Positions 35,207 to 50,929 of a stretch of DNA of 64,000 nt are shown here, piece by piece. The position numbers and the translations under genes were made by a program. Position 1 is the stretch's first letter. Every line of letters begins with the position of its first letter. The notes under the pieces were generated by a model that saw nothing but the letters and a program-made list of their open reading frames with translations, was not told the DNA's origin and searched no databases. The stretch comes from Cololabis saira (lineage: Eukaryota > Chordata > Actinopteri > Beloniformes > Belonidae): contig NC_084596.1 in NCBI RefSeq assembly GCF_033807715.1, positions 29,710,879 to 29,774,878 on the forward strand, written 5' to 3'.

Positions 35207-38200
35207 CTGTAAGTAAAGTATTGAATATACAGCTTAGCTGGTGACGGACACATTTAATCTGCTACTGTGAAACGGGAAAAGGCTTCAACACTTTATAGAT
35301 TATTGTTGTTTTTTTTGGCCGTTAAGCTAGGACCATTGAGCCTTAAAATCTCTGTGAAAAAAAAAATCACAAAGAGCTTCTAAAACACTGGTAATATGCA
35401 AACATAATATTACAGGAAAAAGAAAAAAAGAAAAAGTTTTTAAGGGTTTTAGAAACCTAATGACACCAAATAATGACATTTAAGTACAGCCGGCACCTCA
35501 TTGTGTGTGTTTTGACAAAAATAGTTGCAAAAATCCATCCACTCTGGCCGGCTGTTGCTTGTGGATCCCAAATAAAACCTATTAAACATAATTATTCTAG
35601 GCTGATGGTGGCGTATAGTGGTCACAGGCCAGTGAAATCTGTGAGTCATAGGATATGCTGTTACTTTTCCCTGGTAATGGGAAACATGACTCCTCTCTCT
35701 CGTTTGCTGTTGTGATTGAAGGCACTGACCTGTCATACATTTATAATAGGGGAGCAGGTGTGGCAGTGATGGACCTTAATTTCCTTTAATAAACCTTTTA
35801 TGTGCCACACTCTTAATGCCACGCTGGGCCCTCAGAGGTCCTGCTCATAATAGGTTCATTACTTTTGATTACTACAGCCTATTGAGACAAACAACTCCCA
35901 AACACTATGGATTACATTCTGTAAAAATGAATGTACCTTATTAGTTTGTAACACTTTTGCTCACAGACATGCATCAACATTTTCTACAAATTTGTTGGTC
36001 TGAAAATACAGCATACAGCTCAAGATTATAACATGGACATTAATCAAAGTTCAAATGATGTTATCACCGTAGGGGAAATATCACCAGTGACTCATGGTAT
36101 TACCCAAGTGTTGTTTTCTTTCTTTAGGTGACATTTTAGATGTGCCCTTCGAATGCAAATGTGTGGGGCTTTTTTTCCATTTATGTATTTTAATCATTGA
36201 ACTTGTTATAGTTTTATAGAATTTGCTTTTGTTTCCCACAGATAATAAATAATATGTTTCTAAAAACAATAGTGAGTTTACTATCAATAATAATTAATTG
36301 AAAAAAAAAACAACCTGTCACATGAATTACAAAAAAATCTGTATTGAGTGTAGCTGTCAAACAATTAGTTTCAATGGACTAAATGCAATAACATGTGACT
36401 GACAGGATCTCTTTTTGCTTTTCATTTGTTATCTTTTCTATTATTTTTCTAATGTTGGTGTCATACAATATTTATGTCCCTGATGTATGTTGGAGTCTGA
36501 CAAAAGAATAGCAAACATTCCGTCTTGGATTTCTGATTGTTAATGGTATTCTGCATGCCTTTCTGCTGCATGGTCAGGAGTGATGAAGTTACAACAAAGA
36601 GTGACAATAGCCCTACAATAAGGAAGGCCTCAGTCGGACATTTGTGACGTTGTAATAGGTAGCTGCTGGCATGGCAACAGCAGGGACAAACATGTGATGC
36701 TCTGTATTTGCAAAAGCAGAACAAACAGATATAATCAGGGTCCGATAACTTTTATTTGGCATTGCCTTTAAAATCTGTCTCTTTTTAAAATATTCTGTAC
36801 GTGATGTATTTTACAGTGCTGTTTGCCGTCGGCATATGGCAATAAAAAATAGAATTTTTCACCACAACGTTTTCTAATCGGCATAAGCAGTGTAGGCTAC
36901 TGCATACATGTTTAGAAAATAGTTCACCTTCGTCAATATATAGAAAAAAAGACAAATTCATATTTGTTTACAGACATCATGAATAAAAACATTTGTCCTT
37001 ATATCAGCTTGCAATTGCAGTGTAGCTTTTCGTTCCAACTGCAGTGTCCTACACAACGTTATAAATATAATATATAATCGTCTTCCATGTGTACGGACTG
37101 CTTGAACATAACATATTTGTAGTGCAAATCCTCACACTTCATTTTACTTAGGACTGGGGTTGAGTAGCTATTTGACTTTCTCCAAACTTCCTGAAAACAT
37201 TAAAGTGTTTTTATTTATTCACTCAATCTTTTTTTCATTTATTTATCTATCAATTATACCATAGAGAGTGTTGTGGGTTATGTCCTTTATTACCTTTTGT
37301 GCGTAAAGGAAATGCTGGCATTGTCATTACTTTTCTAAAGGTTAAGACATGAAATAAAACAACAAATGACAATTGTGAAGTCTAAACGAAATGCTTTACT
37401 GAACATAAAACCCCCCCATCCTTGATGATAAAGGGTGAGGTTCCCATATCTCGATATATTATATATTTAATGTATGTCCTTGTCATTTACTGACGCTTAT
37501 TGATCTGCACCTATTTTTACATTTATGATTCATACTCACTTTTACTTCAAAAACACTTCAACCTGTACAAGTCTTTTAAGAGAAAAAGTGAATGTGTCTT
37601 ATTTCTTTTTTATAACTTGTATCAGGTACAAAAAGCTGAGACAACATTACAACTAAAGATCATCATCTGTCAAAAAAAGAAGGAAAAATGACTGCATTAA
37701 AATATTTTTTTAATTTTATTTTTCCCTGCCAGCCACCCACAGCTCTGCATAAGTCAAAAGAGCGGTTAGTCTCCACCACGTACAGAGGCATGCTAGCTTT
37801 ACATTTTCCACATCCCAAACTTCTTTTTTTGTGTTATAGCCCCAATCTGACCTCTAACTTTGCCATTTCTGGCACAGATTATTTACCTTTGATTGTGGTT
37901 TTCCAAGCGCTCTGAAGGATAAGATGCCAGATTCACACTTTTCACCCCAGCTGACGCTCTCACGCTTGTTATCTCTTAGGAAGTGAGCATGTAGTTCATC
38001 ATCTAGCAAAGAAAAGATAAAAAATTATAATTTTCATATGAGAGTAAATAAATTGTAAGTATCTAAACAAGTTTTCATTTTGGAACTGTTTTCCCATTGT
38101 AATCATAATTGGGTGGCATAGATGTGAATGCACGGTGAGAAATCGGTGGAAAAGAGCATATTAATATCTAACAAGGAATATGGAACATGGTGTAAATTGA

Positions 38201-38547
38201 ATGCTTAACAGTGATCAAATTGCTCTCTTCTAATTAATACAAAATATCCAAGAGGGAAAACAAGGATGAACACAATGAGTATATTAAGCCTCTTCACTTC
38301 ACAGATCTTATTATGGAATTATTCATTTCTGTTAGCATTGGAAAAAAAACAACATCTTCTTAATTATAGCTCACAGAATGTTTCCCCAGAAAAACAAAAC
38401 TGGGGAAAAAGAAGAAGGTGGGGAGCTGGGGAAAAGGCCATGGGGGTGGGGTGGTATTCACTTAGTGTCATTAGCATATGAAAAAAGACTTAGCCTACTA
38501 CTATACGGGCCGGTTCGTCATCTGCTGAATCATACTCATTCCTCCTC

Positions 38548-38548
<1 letters not shown>

Positions 38549-38639
<91 letters not shown>
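38549..38639. repeat. (AC)n microsatellite
   Basis: About 45 AC units, followed by one G interruption and a few more AC units to 38648. Confidence 0.96.
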
Positions 38640-38640
<1 letters not shown>

Positions 38641-38689
38641 CACACACGCCCCTACATAAATAACCCTTCTCAGAGAGCTGTTTCACTGC

Positions 38690-41600
38690 GAATAGGGGAG
38701 ATTTCTCAGGGGGGAATGAGGCTGCCTGATGCTGAGGGTCTATGAGATTTTCTATGTGTTAATCTGGCAGCTAACTGTCCTTGAGCCCAGCCCATTCCCC
38801 CCTAACCCCATCTGCTAGCATTCCCACCACGGTGGAGAGAATGGGCTGCGACTGGGGAAAAAGAAAAAGAGAGACCTTCCCAGTCCAGCAGTCATGAATA
38901 ACCATTGCATCGCACCATTATCAGAGAGCCTGGATCCAAGCTGAGACGGTGGAGAGCAAATGTGTGTAAAACATCCGACGCTCCTGACATTACTCAAACC
39001 ACACTCTCACATTTTGTTGTGAGTGATGCTATTATTATGATTTTCATATAATGCCTTATTAATACGCTGCAGCTGCTGTGGATATTCATCACTGACCTTG
39101 AGTCTTTGTGTCCCCCTGTTCCCAGCTTATCCGTGCACTTGGGACACTCTCATGTAATTAACACAGACATTATTGCGATGAAGTAAAAAAAAAAAAAAGA
39201 AAGAAAAAAAAACCCTGTGCTGATACCTCATCTTTAAACCAATAAAGCAGGCCAGAGTAGCAAAGTAAGATTCTGGAGACCATAAAATTAATTACATTAT
39301 TTACATTTCCTTTAGATAGTGGGTACAGGCGAGATGATAGAGGCAAATGAGATTACACAAAATAAGATTTTAAAATGTCAGTGCTGCACTCTCAACCAAC
39401 CAACTGTTATGATTAGATTACTCTTTTAATATAATTACTGTCTAAGGCTGTGTGTGGAAACAATGCATACATAAAAAACAGGAGCACCATATTAACTGAT
39501 TCCCATCCTTTTCTCCGTGAGTCTTTTTCTCTTAACCTTTCTTCAACAGTATCATTTTGAATTATAGGGAACGGATGGGTGCTCTGTGCAAGGTCACTGT
39601 CTGGTGTGTACTCCCCCCACACCCCCCTTACGCTCCTTGTTTTTGTTTCCTCCTCCAGAAGCACACTGAGTGAAGGGTTAAAACTGGAATGGATTTAATT
39701 ATGGAATGAATGGAATTATAATGCGCCTGCAGCAAGTTTTCCTCCTTATTTATTAAAGCAGCTGATGGGCCAGGTTTGATGAGCCACTTCTGGCATAATT
39801 GAGTCATCACACAAAGAGGGTTCCTCGCATTCAGAGTGGTTTTATCAGCAGCAAACAGACCTGATTACTGGCAATTACACTCTGATCTAGGGGAAGGAGA
39901 AAAAAAGGGTAAATGTGCGGGGTAACTTTTGTGTTTATAGTTTACCCCGGGAATAATTTTCACATTAATTTTACATGCTAAGTGTTTTCCGTTTATGTAT
40001 AATAAAAAGCAAACGGCGGGAGATAAGACCTTTTACTTTCATATTCCCTTGTAATGAAGGTCTGTGGGGATATATTTACCTGATTGCAATTCATATTTAC
40101 TCCATAGGAGGTTTGGGGTGTGAAGACAGTCGGCTCAACATACAGAGCAAGAGGTGAGCTGGTAGCGATACACCTGCTTGGAAAGCGCTCACACCTATTC
40201 TGGGGAGAGCTGAGCTATTTTTCATTGAGATGCAAATGGTTTCATGGAGAGTAAATTAAACGTTGGTCAGAGACCAACTGTTAAAAGTATTTAGATAAAC
40301 AACCTTTATTTATTTATCTATGTATTTGTTTGTTTGTTTATTTTTTATTTGTTTGTTTATTGGCCAAGAAGACATCAGATATATATCAGATGGACATTGA
40401 AACAACCAAGAAAAAGTCAGAGGGGTCAAAAAAGGTTTAAGAAGTTTACTTTAACCTGAAACTGAATTTTTTTTTTCCCCCATTTGAATTTCAAAATATC
40501 ATATTTCTTCATAGAAAAACTGAAAGTTTATTGAGACTTAACTATACAAGCAAAATTACTTTTTTTTATAACAATTTTAATATACTTCAACTGAAACAGA
40601 AGGAAAAAAATCCCGAGCAGTCTGAAACACTCATTTCTGGTTCAAAGTAAATATGTTATTTGACTTTTACATGCGTATGCGTACATATATTCCTTATAAG
40701 TATTCAATTTAAAAAACCTGCATCTTCAAAATTAAAAAAAAAAAAGACAGAGAGAGAGCGAGAAATTCTGCCAGCAATTTATGAGCATCCCTCTGTGTAA
40801 TAGAGGCTTCTGGATTCACGCAGACACCGGGAAAATCTTGAAGTCAACTGCGATTTCAGATATAACAGCCTCACAGCTACCCTGACGGCCAAGCAAAGTG
40901 TTTGTGCCTTTTGCCAAAGAGTACTTTTATAGAGAAGCGTATTGGCATCTTATCACCAAGACAGAGATGCTTCAATAAAAGAACACAGCTCACAGAATTC
41001 TTAACAGACAATTAGGAGCCTGGCTAGCCACTATCGCTTCAATGATTTGTTATGATGGCATAACTACAGGGGAAACTTGTTATTGGACGCACTTAGCAAG
41101 AGTCCCATGAAAGAGTCAGATGGTGACACCTTTGCCGAGGTGATTTATGAATCTTGTAATCGCTTTCCAAAGTCATCCCAGAGCCTTCCCTCTAAATTGA
41201 GTTCATCTGGAGCCGGACCACACGGAGGCACCAAGTCCAGATTGTTTCTTCCAACATCAAAGAGCCAATTTCTGTTTTTTGACCACATTTCTGGTGCTTT
41301 TAGTTCCCTTATCTTATGAAAGGAGATTAGATGATTTGCTATTTTATTTGTGAATTTCAAACCAATTAAGAACACCAAAATATTAAGACAGATAAAATGT
41401 GTATCCTCTTTCACTGTACCGTCCATCAATAGCATAATAAATGGAGCGGCACACAATTCATCAACTGGCAAGTCTCCAGCTTGCCAAACCGCTCTTGTGT
41501 TAGCCCGAATCTTTGAATTCTACCATGTACATGCTTTTTTCGAACCTGTCTAATTTGGGGACAGGTGTTTGGGGAAAAAGAAGTTCAATCCCTGGTGCAA

Positions 41601-42000
41601 CAATGAGCAGAGTAATCCAGCTCATTGTTCCTGCCGGAGGAGCCCCTTTCATGGAGGAGGTTGCATGAATGCTACCAGGTGGTCTCCAATTTGGAGACAC
41701 GTAGTAACCGTTCCAGCTAATCCCCCGTCACAAAAGACAGGTCTCTTATGCTGTGGGGCTCCTCTGGGGCAAAGGAAAAGTTTACCTCAAGCACACAGTG
41801 TCTGAAAGGAGTCAGGGACTTGAGCAGTGATTCCTAATCAGATTGCGCTGAAGTGAACAGCTCGCATGGCAGCTGTAGTTTTCCCAGGGTTAATTACCTT
41901 TCACTGCTCTCTCTAAATGAGTCAGCTGTTCCTGTCATTAAACAACTCCACTCTATCTCCGCTCCTGTGTCCTCCTCATACATGTGCACATGTGAACACG
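38690..42000. promoter_or_regulatory. Candidate conserved noncoding/enhancer cluster
   Basis: Compared with the surrounding AT-rich intron, segments at about 38690-39000, 39660-40250 and 41050-41800 have balanced composition, few homopolymers and homeodomain-type cores (TTAATTA near 39697, TAATTA at 41892). Developmental regulators such as ST18 often carry enhancers in the first intron. This is inference only; no alignment was possible. Confidence 0.25.
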
Positions 42001-43051
42001 GCTGTGCACACTCACACACACACACACACACGCGAATGCATACATTTGAAGAGTTGGCTCTTTCACTCATTATTTAAAATGTGTTGGGTAGGGTGATCAA
42101 AGACTTTTAAAACATCAATTACCAGGGTATTAAAATGACTTTGATTGATTTGGTGGAGAATGGGCAGTTGGATAATGTGTATTTTCATTTGCTCTACTGA
42201 TTTTTAGGCAGATGCAAGCCAGTAGTCCCAATACACCTCGCCTACCGTGTTACAGAAGAATGATACCAATCTGTCATGGTCTTAGTTTAAACAACCCCCT
42301 TTAGTACTAATTAGATACATATAGGAAGCAAACATGTTCACATATGAGCACAAACAAATATGTAAACATGCAGATACACAAACACAAGTCCAGCTCCGAT
42401 ATTGTTTTTTTTTGTCATCGATTCTGAACAGTCTGTCTGCTCACTGAGCTCAATGGCTCGGGATGTTGGGGGAGTTTTAAGTGATTTTTGCCACTGTATG
42501 GTAAAATCCCTTGGCCACCTGGATTACAAACTCTAGTCCTTTAACTCATGCCAGTATAAATCCGTGTTAACTCGGATTTACCTCTGGCATATGAATTCTC
42601 AATCTGCGTAAGCTTTGTTTGGAATGAGTCGAACATAAGTATTTCATGCAGTAACGATGCCCGGTGGTGAATTCCTATTTCTGCGAAACACACATGGGGA
42701 CATAGTTCGGGACTATATCAGTGATCAGAAGCCTGAAGCAGTGCTTTATTACAGTCAAGAGGTGAGCCGGTTACAGTCATTCACATCCAGGTGGAAGTGT
42801 GCAACGCTGCACCGTGAAACCCTCGTAACCATGGCTACTGATAGAAACTGAGAAGTGTACACTGTTGTCCAGAGTTTAATCAGATTCCTTGCACCCTGAT
42901 TTTGCTTATTGTCAGACGAACATTATTTGCTCAGTTGTTCAAACACAAGTCCTGGTCTGCTACCAAAGCGATCACGATAAAATAAAATATGGCATGAGCA
43001 GCCTGGAGGATCTAAATTAAGTATTATCCAATCTCTCACACTCTCTCTCAC

Positions 43052-43077
43052 ACGCACGCACACACACACACACACAC
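43052..43077. repeat. Short CA-rich microsatellite
   Basis: Mixed CACG/CA units in a Z-DNA-like purine-pyrimidine alternation. Confidence 0.8.
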
Positions 43078-43655
43078 GAACACTTCTGTGATAGCAGAGT
43101 TAAGCCAGACTATTTTGTACTTAAAAGGTTAGCAGGGCTGTTTTGTGAGTTTGATCCATGCTTGCCAAATCAGCAGATGGTCCATGAATATGATTATGTG
43201 CATCAATAATAGGAGTAATCTTTGACAAAATGTAAATTTGACTTAAGTCCAGGGTTTAATATACACCATGGACTTTAACCCACTTTCCAGCTTGACCGTA
43301 GAGCATGATAAGCTAATGCACTTGAATTTTATACAGCAATCTCTACTGATGCCCTGGTAAAACTCTTCTGAAGATAAAAAAAAAACTAAAAAAAATCTGA
43401 GGAAAGGTAAAAGACATGCCCACAACATTCAAACAGTCTATTTAGAGTGAAACAACATCTTTTTACTTATAAGTGAGTAAATAAGTAATTCAGCAATCAA
43501 TACAAACTGAGCCTGGGTGCTTAACAAGATCCTCTTCTGTGCAGCCATCCTATTCTCTATTGTATTATACATTTCACTGATTTTTAGATAACCTACACTG
43601 ACTGAAACTTTAATCATGGATCAACATTAAAACATTTTAGGGTAACCTTCACCAC

Positions 43656-43657
<2 letters not shown>

Positions 43658-43692
<35 letters not shown>
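43658..43692. repeat. (CA)n microsatellite
   Basis: About 17 CA units. Confidence 0.95.
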
Positions 43693-43694
<2 letters not shown>

Positions 43695-44134
43695 TTAACC
43701 TGGATTGTTTTGAAAATAAAAACAAGTTATATCTGCGATACATACTAACTCTAAGTTAGAAGCCAACAGTTAGTTTTAGCAGCAAACCAGAAGTTAAGAA
43801 CGATCAAGTGAAAAGTGGTAATTCTTACTCTGAGTCTCATAAAACAGCATCTCTGTTATTGACTTGGCCATGAATCTAATTATCAGAGCCTGAGGCTGAG
43901 ACAACACAACACATCCTTCCACAGACAAACAGAATCACTTGTCTCCTACATCTAAATGCTCTCATGTTAACAGTTCCGACAGGGCAGAATCGCAAGCTTG
44001 ACTTACCATGGCCCTTTTAGCCTTTGTTTTGCATCTCACAGGGGCATCGGGGAGGAGACGGAGCACAAGGATATTGAGGTGGGGTACAGGGTAGTCCAGA
44101 GTCTCGCTGCTGCACGAGTGTGTGTGCTTGGGCT

Positions 44135-44136
<2 letters not shown>

Positions 44137-44232
<96 letters not shown>
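44137..44232. repeat. (GT)n microsatellite
   Basis: About 48 uninterrupted GT units. Confidence 0.97.
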
Positions 44233-44233
<1 letters not shown>

Positions 44234-47200
44234 TGTGCAGGGAATTCTTTCTTTCTCTCTATCTTTCTTTCTTTTTTCCTTCTGTTTTGAAGCTATTGTG
44301 TCATTCACTTAACAACCAATCTCATTAGCTGCTGGGCTACAATGAGCTGAATTATTTTCTGTGTAAATACACCACATGGTGATCCTCAAGGTAAGATCTT
44401 TGAAGGTCTTTTCAGGAGTATAAAAGACAGATTCACCACAGAAATAAGAAATATGACAAAAAATAGATAAACAAACAGGTTACCTTATAAGTAGGTTCAT
44501 GTATAAATATAATATTCATTATGAGCAATTTGAACCGAGCACTGTATTTCTAATGATCTACAGTGACAGCAAAAGTGTAATTATATCACTGTAATGTAAG
44601 TAACTTGGTGATATACAAACATAGCCGCGACTTGATGATAATAGTTTAGATATTAAGAAAGGATGTTCAGAAGCTTTTAAAAAAAAATTAAGAATTGTGG
44701 AATTACATTTTTGACAATAGATAAAAATAATAATAATGATAAGAACTTGTTCTCTGAATGCCTAAAATTGTACAGAGATTTAGCTTATTGACAAATCTCT
44801 CATTGCTGTGTTTGTTGGTGCAGAACCATGATTGCCAGTAAAATGTAACTATTGTAAGCACTTGAAGTCATGACAGCTGTCTATAAGCATCAGGGACATG
44901 TCTATTGGCCAACTTGACCCTTGTTAGAAAACAAAACAAATACAAAAAGAGAATACTGCAGCCTGGGACTGCCGAGCCGGGTCACTGGAGATTTTCCAGA
45001 CAAACGCCGCGGAGGGGAGGGGAAGGGAGGGGAGGAAGAATAAAAAGGACAGGCTCAGAATCTCATTTTAACAGACCGCACACAATCTGGGCTCCCACAG
45101 AACTATCTCTGCCTGACCGCTTTCTATTTATCCCTTATCAGTGTTTACCAACCGCTAGTTTTCTTTCATTCACACTGTGAGGCAGTTCTCTTACTATCAG
45201 TCAACAGCTGACACCGTGGAACAGCCTCAAAGGCAAGAGGAAGGGATCAAAACTAAACCAAAGCTGTTTAAACAATACAACAGAGAAAATAAATTCATAA
45301 ATCCTAATTCTTCCCAACCCACAAGGGTATAAGCAGATCCTTTATAGTTTGGCCAACAAATAGAACCACAGCCAATGAGGTACATTACAATCAAGGTAAA
45401 TTCTGAAATATATTTAGAATAAAGAAAGGTGGAGAAAAAAATCCCATGTAATTTTAATTGGGAACATTTCATAGTCTTGCCCTGTCAACCAAATAGATGT
45501 ATTCACTAAAAGGATTTCTCTGCTGTCTTTTATTATCTTTTTAGGAAAATCCCACCTCATTCTACATTGGTGACATTTTTAGATCGTGTCGTTTTATACT
45601 TCTCAGTGAGTAATATACAACGACTCATAAACGTATGTGACATTATAACTCAAAAATTGTGGAAAATATCATTTCAAATTTTAGATATATACCATTTTTT
45701 TTTTAATATTAAAATGATCACTGAAAGCCTAGATTAAGATTGTCTGATTGGGATAAATTTACTTAAAAAAAAAAAAACAACCAGGAAAAAAATTTAATAA
45801 ATGTGTGTCTGATTCATTTATATAAAGCTATGTTATCTGGAATCCCATGTGGATAATTATCTATCATTTATGTTTCATCAAAGCCTGGCTTTGAATATGT
45901 GCAATATCAGTGATATTCTTCTGAGTAATAAAGTCCCTTTATGATAAATTTAGGACTGCACTAAAAAACTAAAACTAAACTATTTTTAGACCTCATAGGC
46001 TACATGGAAATACTTCTTCATATTTAACATATATACATATTTATATATATATATAAACTTTATTGTACTGACGGGAAAAAAAATTGCAAGGTATTGTTTA
46101 CACTGTTGGTTTACTTTTTTCGGTACAACACACAAATAGAACTGTTTTTCTGGAATACTGTTCAAAAGTTAAGTAATTAATTACATTTATCCTTTCACCA
46201 GCTGCTCAACAGCAGATGGATCATTTCTGAGACCTTTTTGATTTAAATCCACATAATTCATTTTCATGGATTAACTAACTGAAGTTTGAGTAGGGAGGGG
46301 AAACAGGTAACAGAGCGTATATTAAAGTGATATGTACATGTAGCTATTTTTACAGTTACAGTAAACACAGAATTTGACTAACATTAAACTTTTTTTTTAA
46401 ATGGCTGGAAATGGCTTTGTGATCCTAAAGATTTTTTTTTTTTCTTTTAACATTTCAGCACAAATAAAATTAAATGTATTCAAATCAAAATTCCGGACTC
46501 CCATATTGTGTTACGTAGAAATGCGAAGGAGTTTTTGAGTTTGTTAATACATTTGCTGGGCGGCAGGTACCATGGACAGCTCCTGAAGGCAAACAGAGGT
46601 TACGTTAATGTGTTGTGTAGCAACTAACATCCCTGTGCTTTCAAGAGGAGGGTGTGGAACGGACAGGAATAATACCTCTTACTTATCTCTGCCTCACCAC
46701 ACGGACCTGACTCAGGCTGAGTTGCTTTTACAAATAAAACAAAGTGTAGAGTTATAACTTTGTATCAATATTTTCACTATACCTTTATCACTGGATAAAA
46801 GTTTTCAATCATAAATTGTAGAATGTCCTTTGTGGCTTCTTTTTAGGTTTATCGTGAGATGTAAAAGATTACAAGCAAAAAATTATACAAATCTGATTGA
46901 ACTGGACAGAATAGTAACCGGTATTTCACCAAATATAAAAACTAAATAAAAATAATGAATTCTCCAGATCAGGATTTTTTTTTTTTAAAGGAACAGAGGG
47001 CAGGATAATCGCTCCAACATAATGTATATGGCACTAGAAATGACTTGCCAACATAACAGACATGGTCAGATCTTAAGATTACTTAATCAAATACATTTTG
47101 TGAATATACTGCTGCTCAAAGCAAAGAAAATGAGATCTTATCAGAAGTATCGTGAGTTCATAAACTAACCCAGACCCAACATGGGTTACAGGAGTAAATT

Positions 47201-50198
47201 CTGAACCATTAGTGCGCCGCAAGTTTCTAGTAAATGATGAACTTTTCTAACCAGCATCTAGCCTCCTAAATCAATAGTTGCTCTGGAGACTGTCGAGTGC
47301 TATGACCCTTTACAATGTGTTCAAAGCTAAGTCTTGCCCACGTCTGACACAAAAGTTCACTCGCAGACTGTGTTAATATCTCTCCATTCTCATTATTAGC
47401 ATATAGTTTTCAAAACTTTGCCACGGTTACAATGCAAATAATTGCACAAATTCAGAACAAAATGTACTGCTTTGCCAATGCTAAATGTGTACAAATCTAA
47501 AATGTGCCGTCTTGACTGAAATATAGAAACTGATAATTCTGCAGCAACACTACATTAGAGCAAGAATACAGTTTTTGGATTTAGAATACATATTACAGAA
47601 AGCCAGAACAGGATGCAGTAAAATACTTGAATGACTACTCAAACATGTTATTGGAACACAGAGTCAATGTTTAAGTGCATTAGGCTCAGTGGTCTTGTAT
47701 GTACAGCTGTCACTGTCAAAGCCACAGGCAACCTGGCAATGCTTTGTCTCCTCACACAATACGAACATGTGTTCTTCTAAGACAAGCTTATACTCCACAC
47801 AAATGCAGTGGATCTAATCTAGGTAGACAGTATCTCGTGCTATCTGGATGATCAAAAATAGGTCATACCTCTCAAAAAGCAGTTTGAGCCATTTAATCTC
47901 CTCTCAAACTGTCTGAAACCTGGACAGAAGCTGCACTCGTTTACCAGTGAAGATTGTAAGAGCACTGCTCCGTATCAAGCATGCAATGTTTACAACAAAA
48001 AAAATTAAATACCCTTTGACACAGCTCAAAGCCTTTGTGTGCATATTTTTTTCTTTCCATATAAGTAATTTAAAATCTACAGAAAACAAGTTTTATAGCT
48101 GAGTAAATCTGAATAAGTTTTGAACTTTCACATTTTAGCTCATGTTTTGGATTTGAAAAGACGGCATCTAACAGCAAAGACTTGATAATTACACACGATA
48201 TGCTCAGCATATCAATGATAATAAATGCTGACTAAACTGACAGTACACAAAATAGAAAGAACTTTGACACCAACCTATTGCTGTGATCCAAAAAGTTTGA
48301 TTTTCTCCCAGTCTCTTGATAGCTGAGCTGGTGCTGTGGCTTTGAAAGGTACTCCCCAGGAATATGACATACTGTGCCTTTGACAGCCTCGAGATAAGCA
48401 CCTGCGTTCGGGTCCCTTTTTACGTCACACCTCCCCATTCACAGCCCTTCAGCATGATGCACATTTGCACATCAACAGCCACCAACCCCCCTCCTCACTC
48501 TACTCCCACATCCGCAAAACACACAAACAGGCACACAAGGAGGCAGATGCGCGCACTAGCTTCTACTCATGCGCGCACACGCTCTCAAAGGCACATGCAC
48601 AAACACCACAGATTTGTGTGCGCTCGCTGAGGATGCATCCTACATGCAGGGGAGCGCACGCAAGGACACGTCTATAACAGGTGATTTTTTTCCGCCTTAT
48701 TTGGATGTCAATCCTAAATGTGTTTGTTTAGAAATAAAGTTTTACTTCTTTTGTCATAAGACCAGGGCATATGCCTTCCCAAGCTCCTCATACATCACTC
48801 ATCATGCAAATGAGAGGGAATGTCACTCCTCAACAGCAGATGGCCAGGGATGATAACAATGGCTCAACAGACCAGTTTCAATGTCTGAGACTTTATCACT
48901 ACGGCAACAACAAAAATAGATAATATAAAATGTCTGTTAATTTACCCCCACTCCCCACCTCTTTAATGTTTGTACCTGTCACACTCTTTTATTTCTCTTT
49001 GACCATTTGAATGTAAGACGATTCGTCTGAGATTTTCTGTCAGCAAAAGTCTGGCTATTAGTAAAATGTAGAGATCTGGAAATGATTTTTGGTGATGATG
49101 GAAAGCTGCTGACGATCAGTTATTCAAGTAATTAGGTGTAATTCCTCCCTGTAGGCCATGTTAGCCTCCTGAGTTAGCTCATGCGTTCGACAGGCCTGGA
49201 TGGAGACAACGAAGAATAAAAGAAGAAAGGGGCCCAGAGACATCACAAATGCAGCTTTTCAAACTCACCCCCCCCCCCACCCCGCCAGCCAAAGTGATGT
49301 CACCCTGCGTCCTGCTGACTCCTGTTCATACAAGCCCCCATAGCAGAGAGTAAACAGTGGAAGCGTTTAGCAAACAGGGCCAGATTACAATGACAAAGGC
49401 AACCACACTTCTGGGTGGAGCCTGGGGCAAGGGGAGCAAAAAAGGGGGGTGGGTTGGTGTGGCTCATGATTTAAAATGAGTGATACCCATAAGGAGACCC
49501 CTCACCCCCCTTCTGCAACACACACACACACAGATATATATGCACACACCCTTCGAGATCCAAACGTAGTCTTTCCCCAGATGATGGCAGGGGCCACCCA
49601 AACATGCATTTCTGTTGGCTAAGCCCCCCTCCTTTTTTTCCCTTGGGACCAACGTGCGAACACAATATGTAATAATAATGAATTTTCAGTTCTCTTTTCT
49701 GTGATTTGTGCATTTGGTTATGCAAGGCTGGGGACTTCAGGATGGAGAATATCATTACTTAAGGTTTGGCAGTTGATCATCACCTTGTTTAATGCCTCAT
49801 TTGAAAGTCTAATTTCAAACTGTCTTCAAGAGCCAATTCATGGTACAATGTAAAAGAGACATACAAAGGGAAGAGACATACCCTCTTTTTTAACACTCTT
49901 TTTGCCATTTGTACCTGATAATTGTACAAACAGATGAAAGCAAAGAATCATCTCTCTAAGAATCTAAGAAACATGTTTTTTGATTGCGGATGCAGGAAAT
50001 CCCATGACAAGCTTGTTCTAGAGATGATTATTTCATGTACTGGACAAAACATAAATAATGTTATGGGGGAAAAAAAAGAATCGGCTCACGTTGAGCAATC
50101 TTGACATGCAACAAGACAGCACAACATATTGATGGCTACACAACAACACCATTACAAATTGTAACATTTTATTTTGGCCTCAACATCTGCTCACACCT

Positions 50199-50219
50199 AA
50201 AAAAAAAAAAAAAAAAAAA
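50199..50219. repeat. Poly(A) run followed by AG-rich tract
   Basis: About 20 A then (AG)n to 50236; low complexity or the tail of an old retrotransposed fragment, with no body recognised. Confidence 0.6.
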
Positions 50220-50929
50220 TAGAGAGAGAGGGAGAGAGAACTCATTCAGAGCCAACACAAAACATAAACTAGTATTTTTGTCAAGCTATTTCATCAACTG
50301 AAAATGTGGGCATAACTGGATAGAGCTGATGGAGAAATGAAAGAGGAGTGGGTTGGACAAAATTACATGTCAAACAAGGGTTCACATTTAAAAAGTCCTG
50401 CTCATATTTGTAGAAAGTGTTTGATTGCATTTAGAAAGGTATTACAATGGGTCACATCTGTGTCTAAAAGCTTTTTTGCATTCTGCTGTAAATTATGTAA
50501 GCAAAGTGAAGTGTCACGGCACCCTGTTGTTTTGAGCACCATACCTTCCTCCTGTGAAACCTACACAAATATGTTTAACTGAATTCTTCTAATGCACTGC
50601 AGGATCAAAATGTCAGTGGTGTAACTTCAACAAACCCCCTCATTCAACACCCCGCCCTGTAATTTCAACAAAGCAACACGACTAATTTCACATGGCAGCC
50701 AGTACAGCCAAACAACAATGCATATCCACTGTGCCATTGAATATGATAGATGTGTGAAAATCCATATCAAACTGTGGTTAATTTCAGCTATAAAGCTTTA
50801 AGCTTGGTCTAAAATGACACACATGCTTCTTGTTGGTGGTACTGAACCCGCATTGTGCAACCACTTGACGTTGCTTGTTTATCACACAAAGTCACATAAA
50901 AAGACTGAATTAAATTTAAAAATATATAT

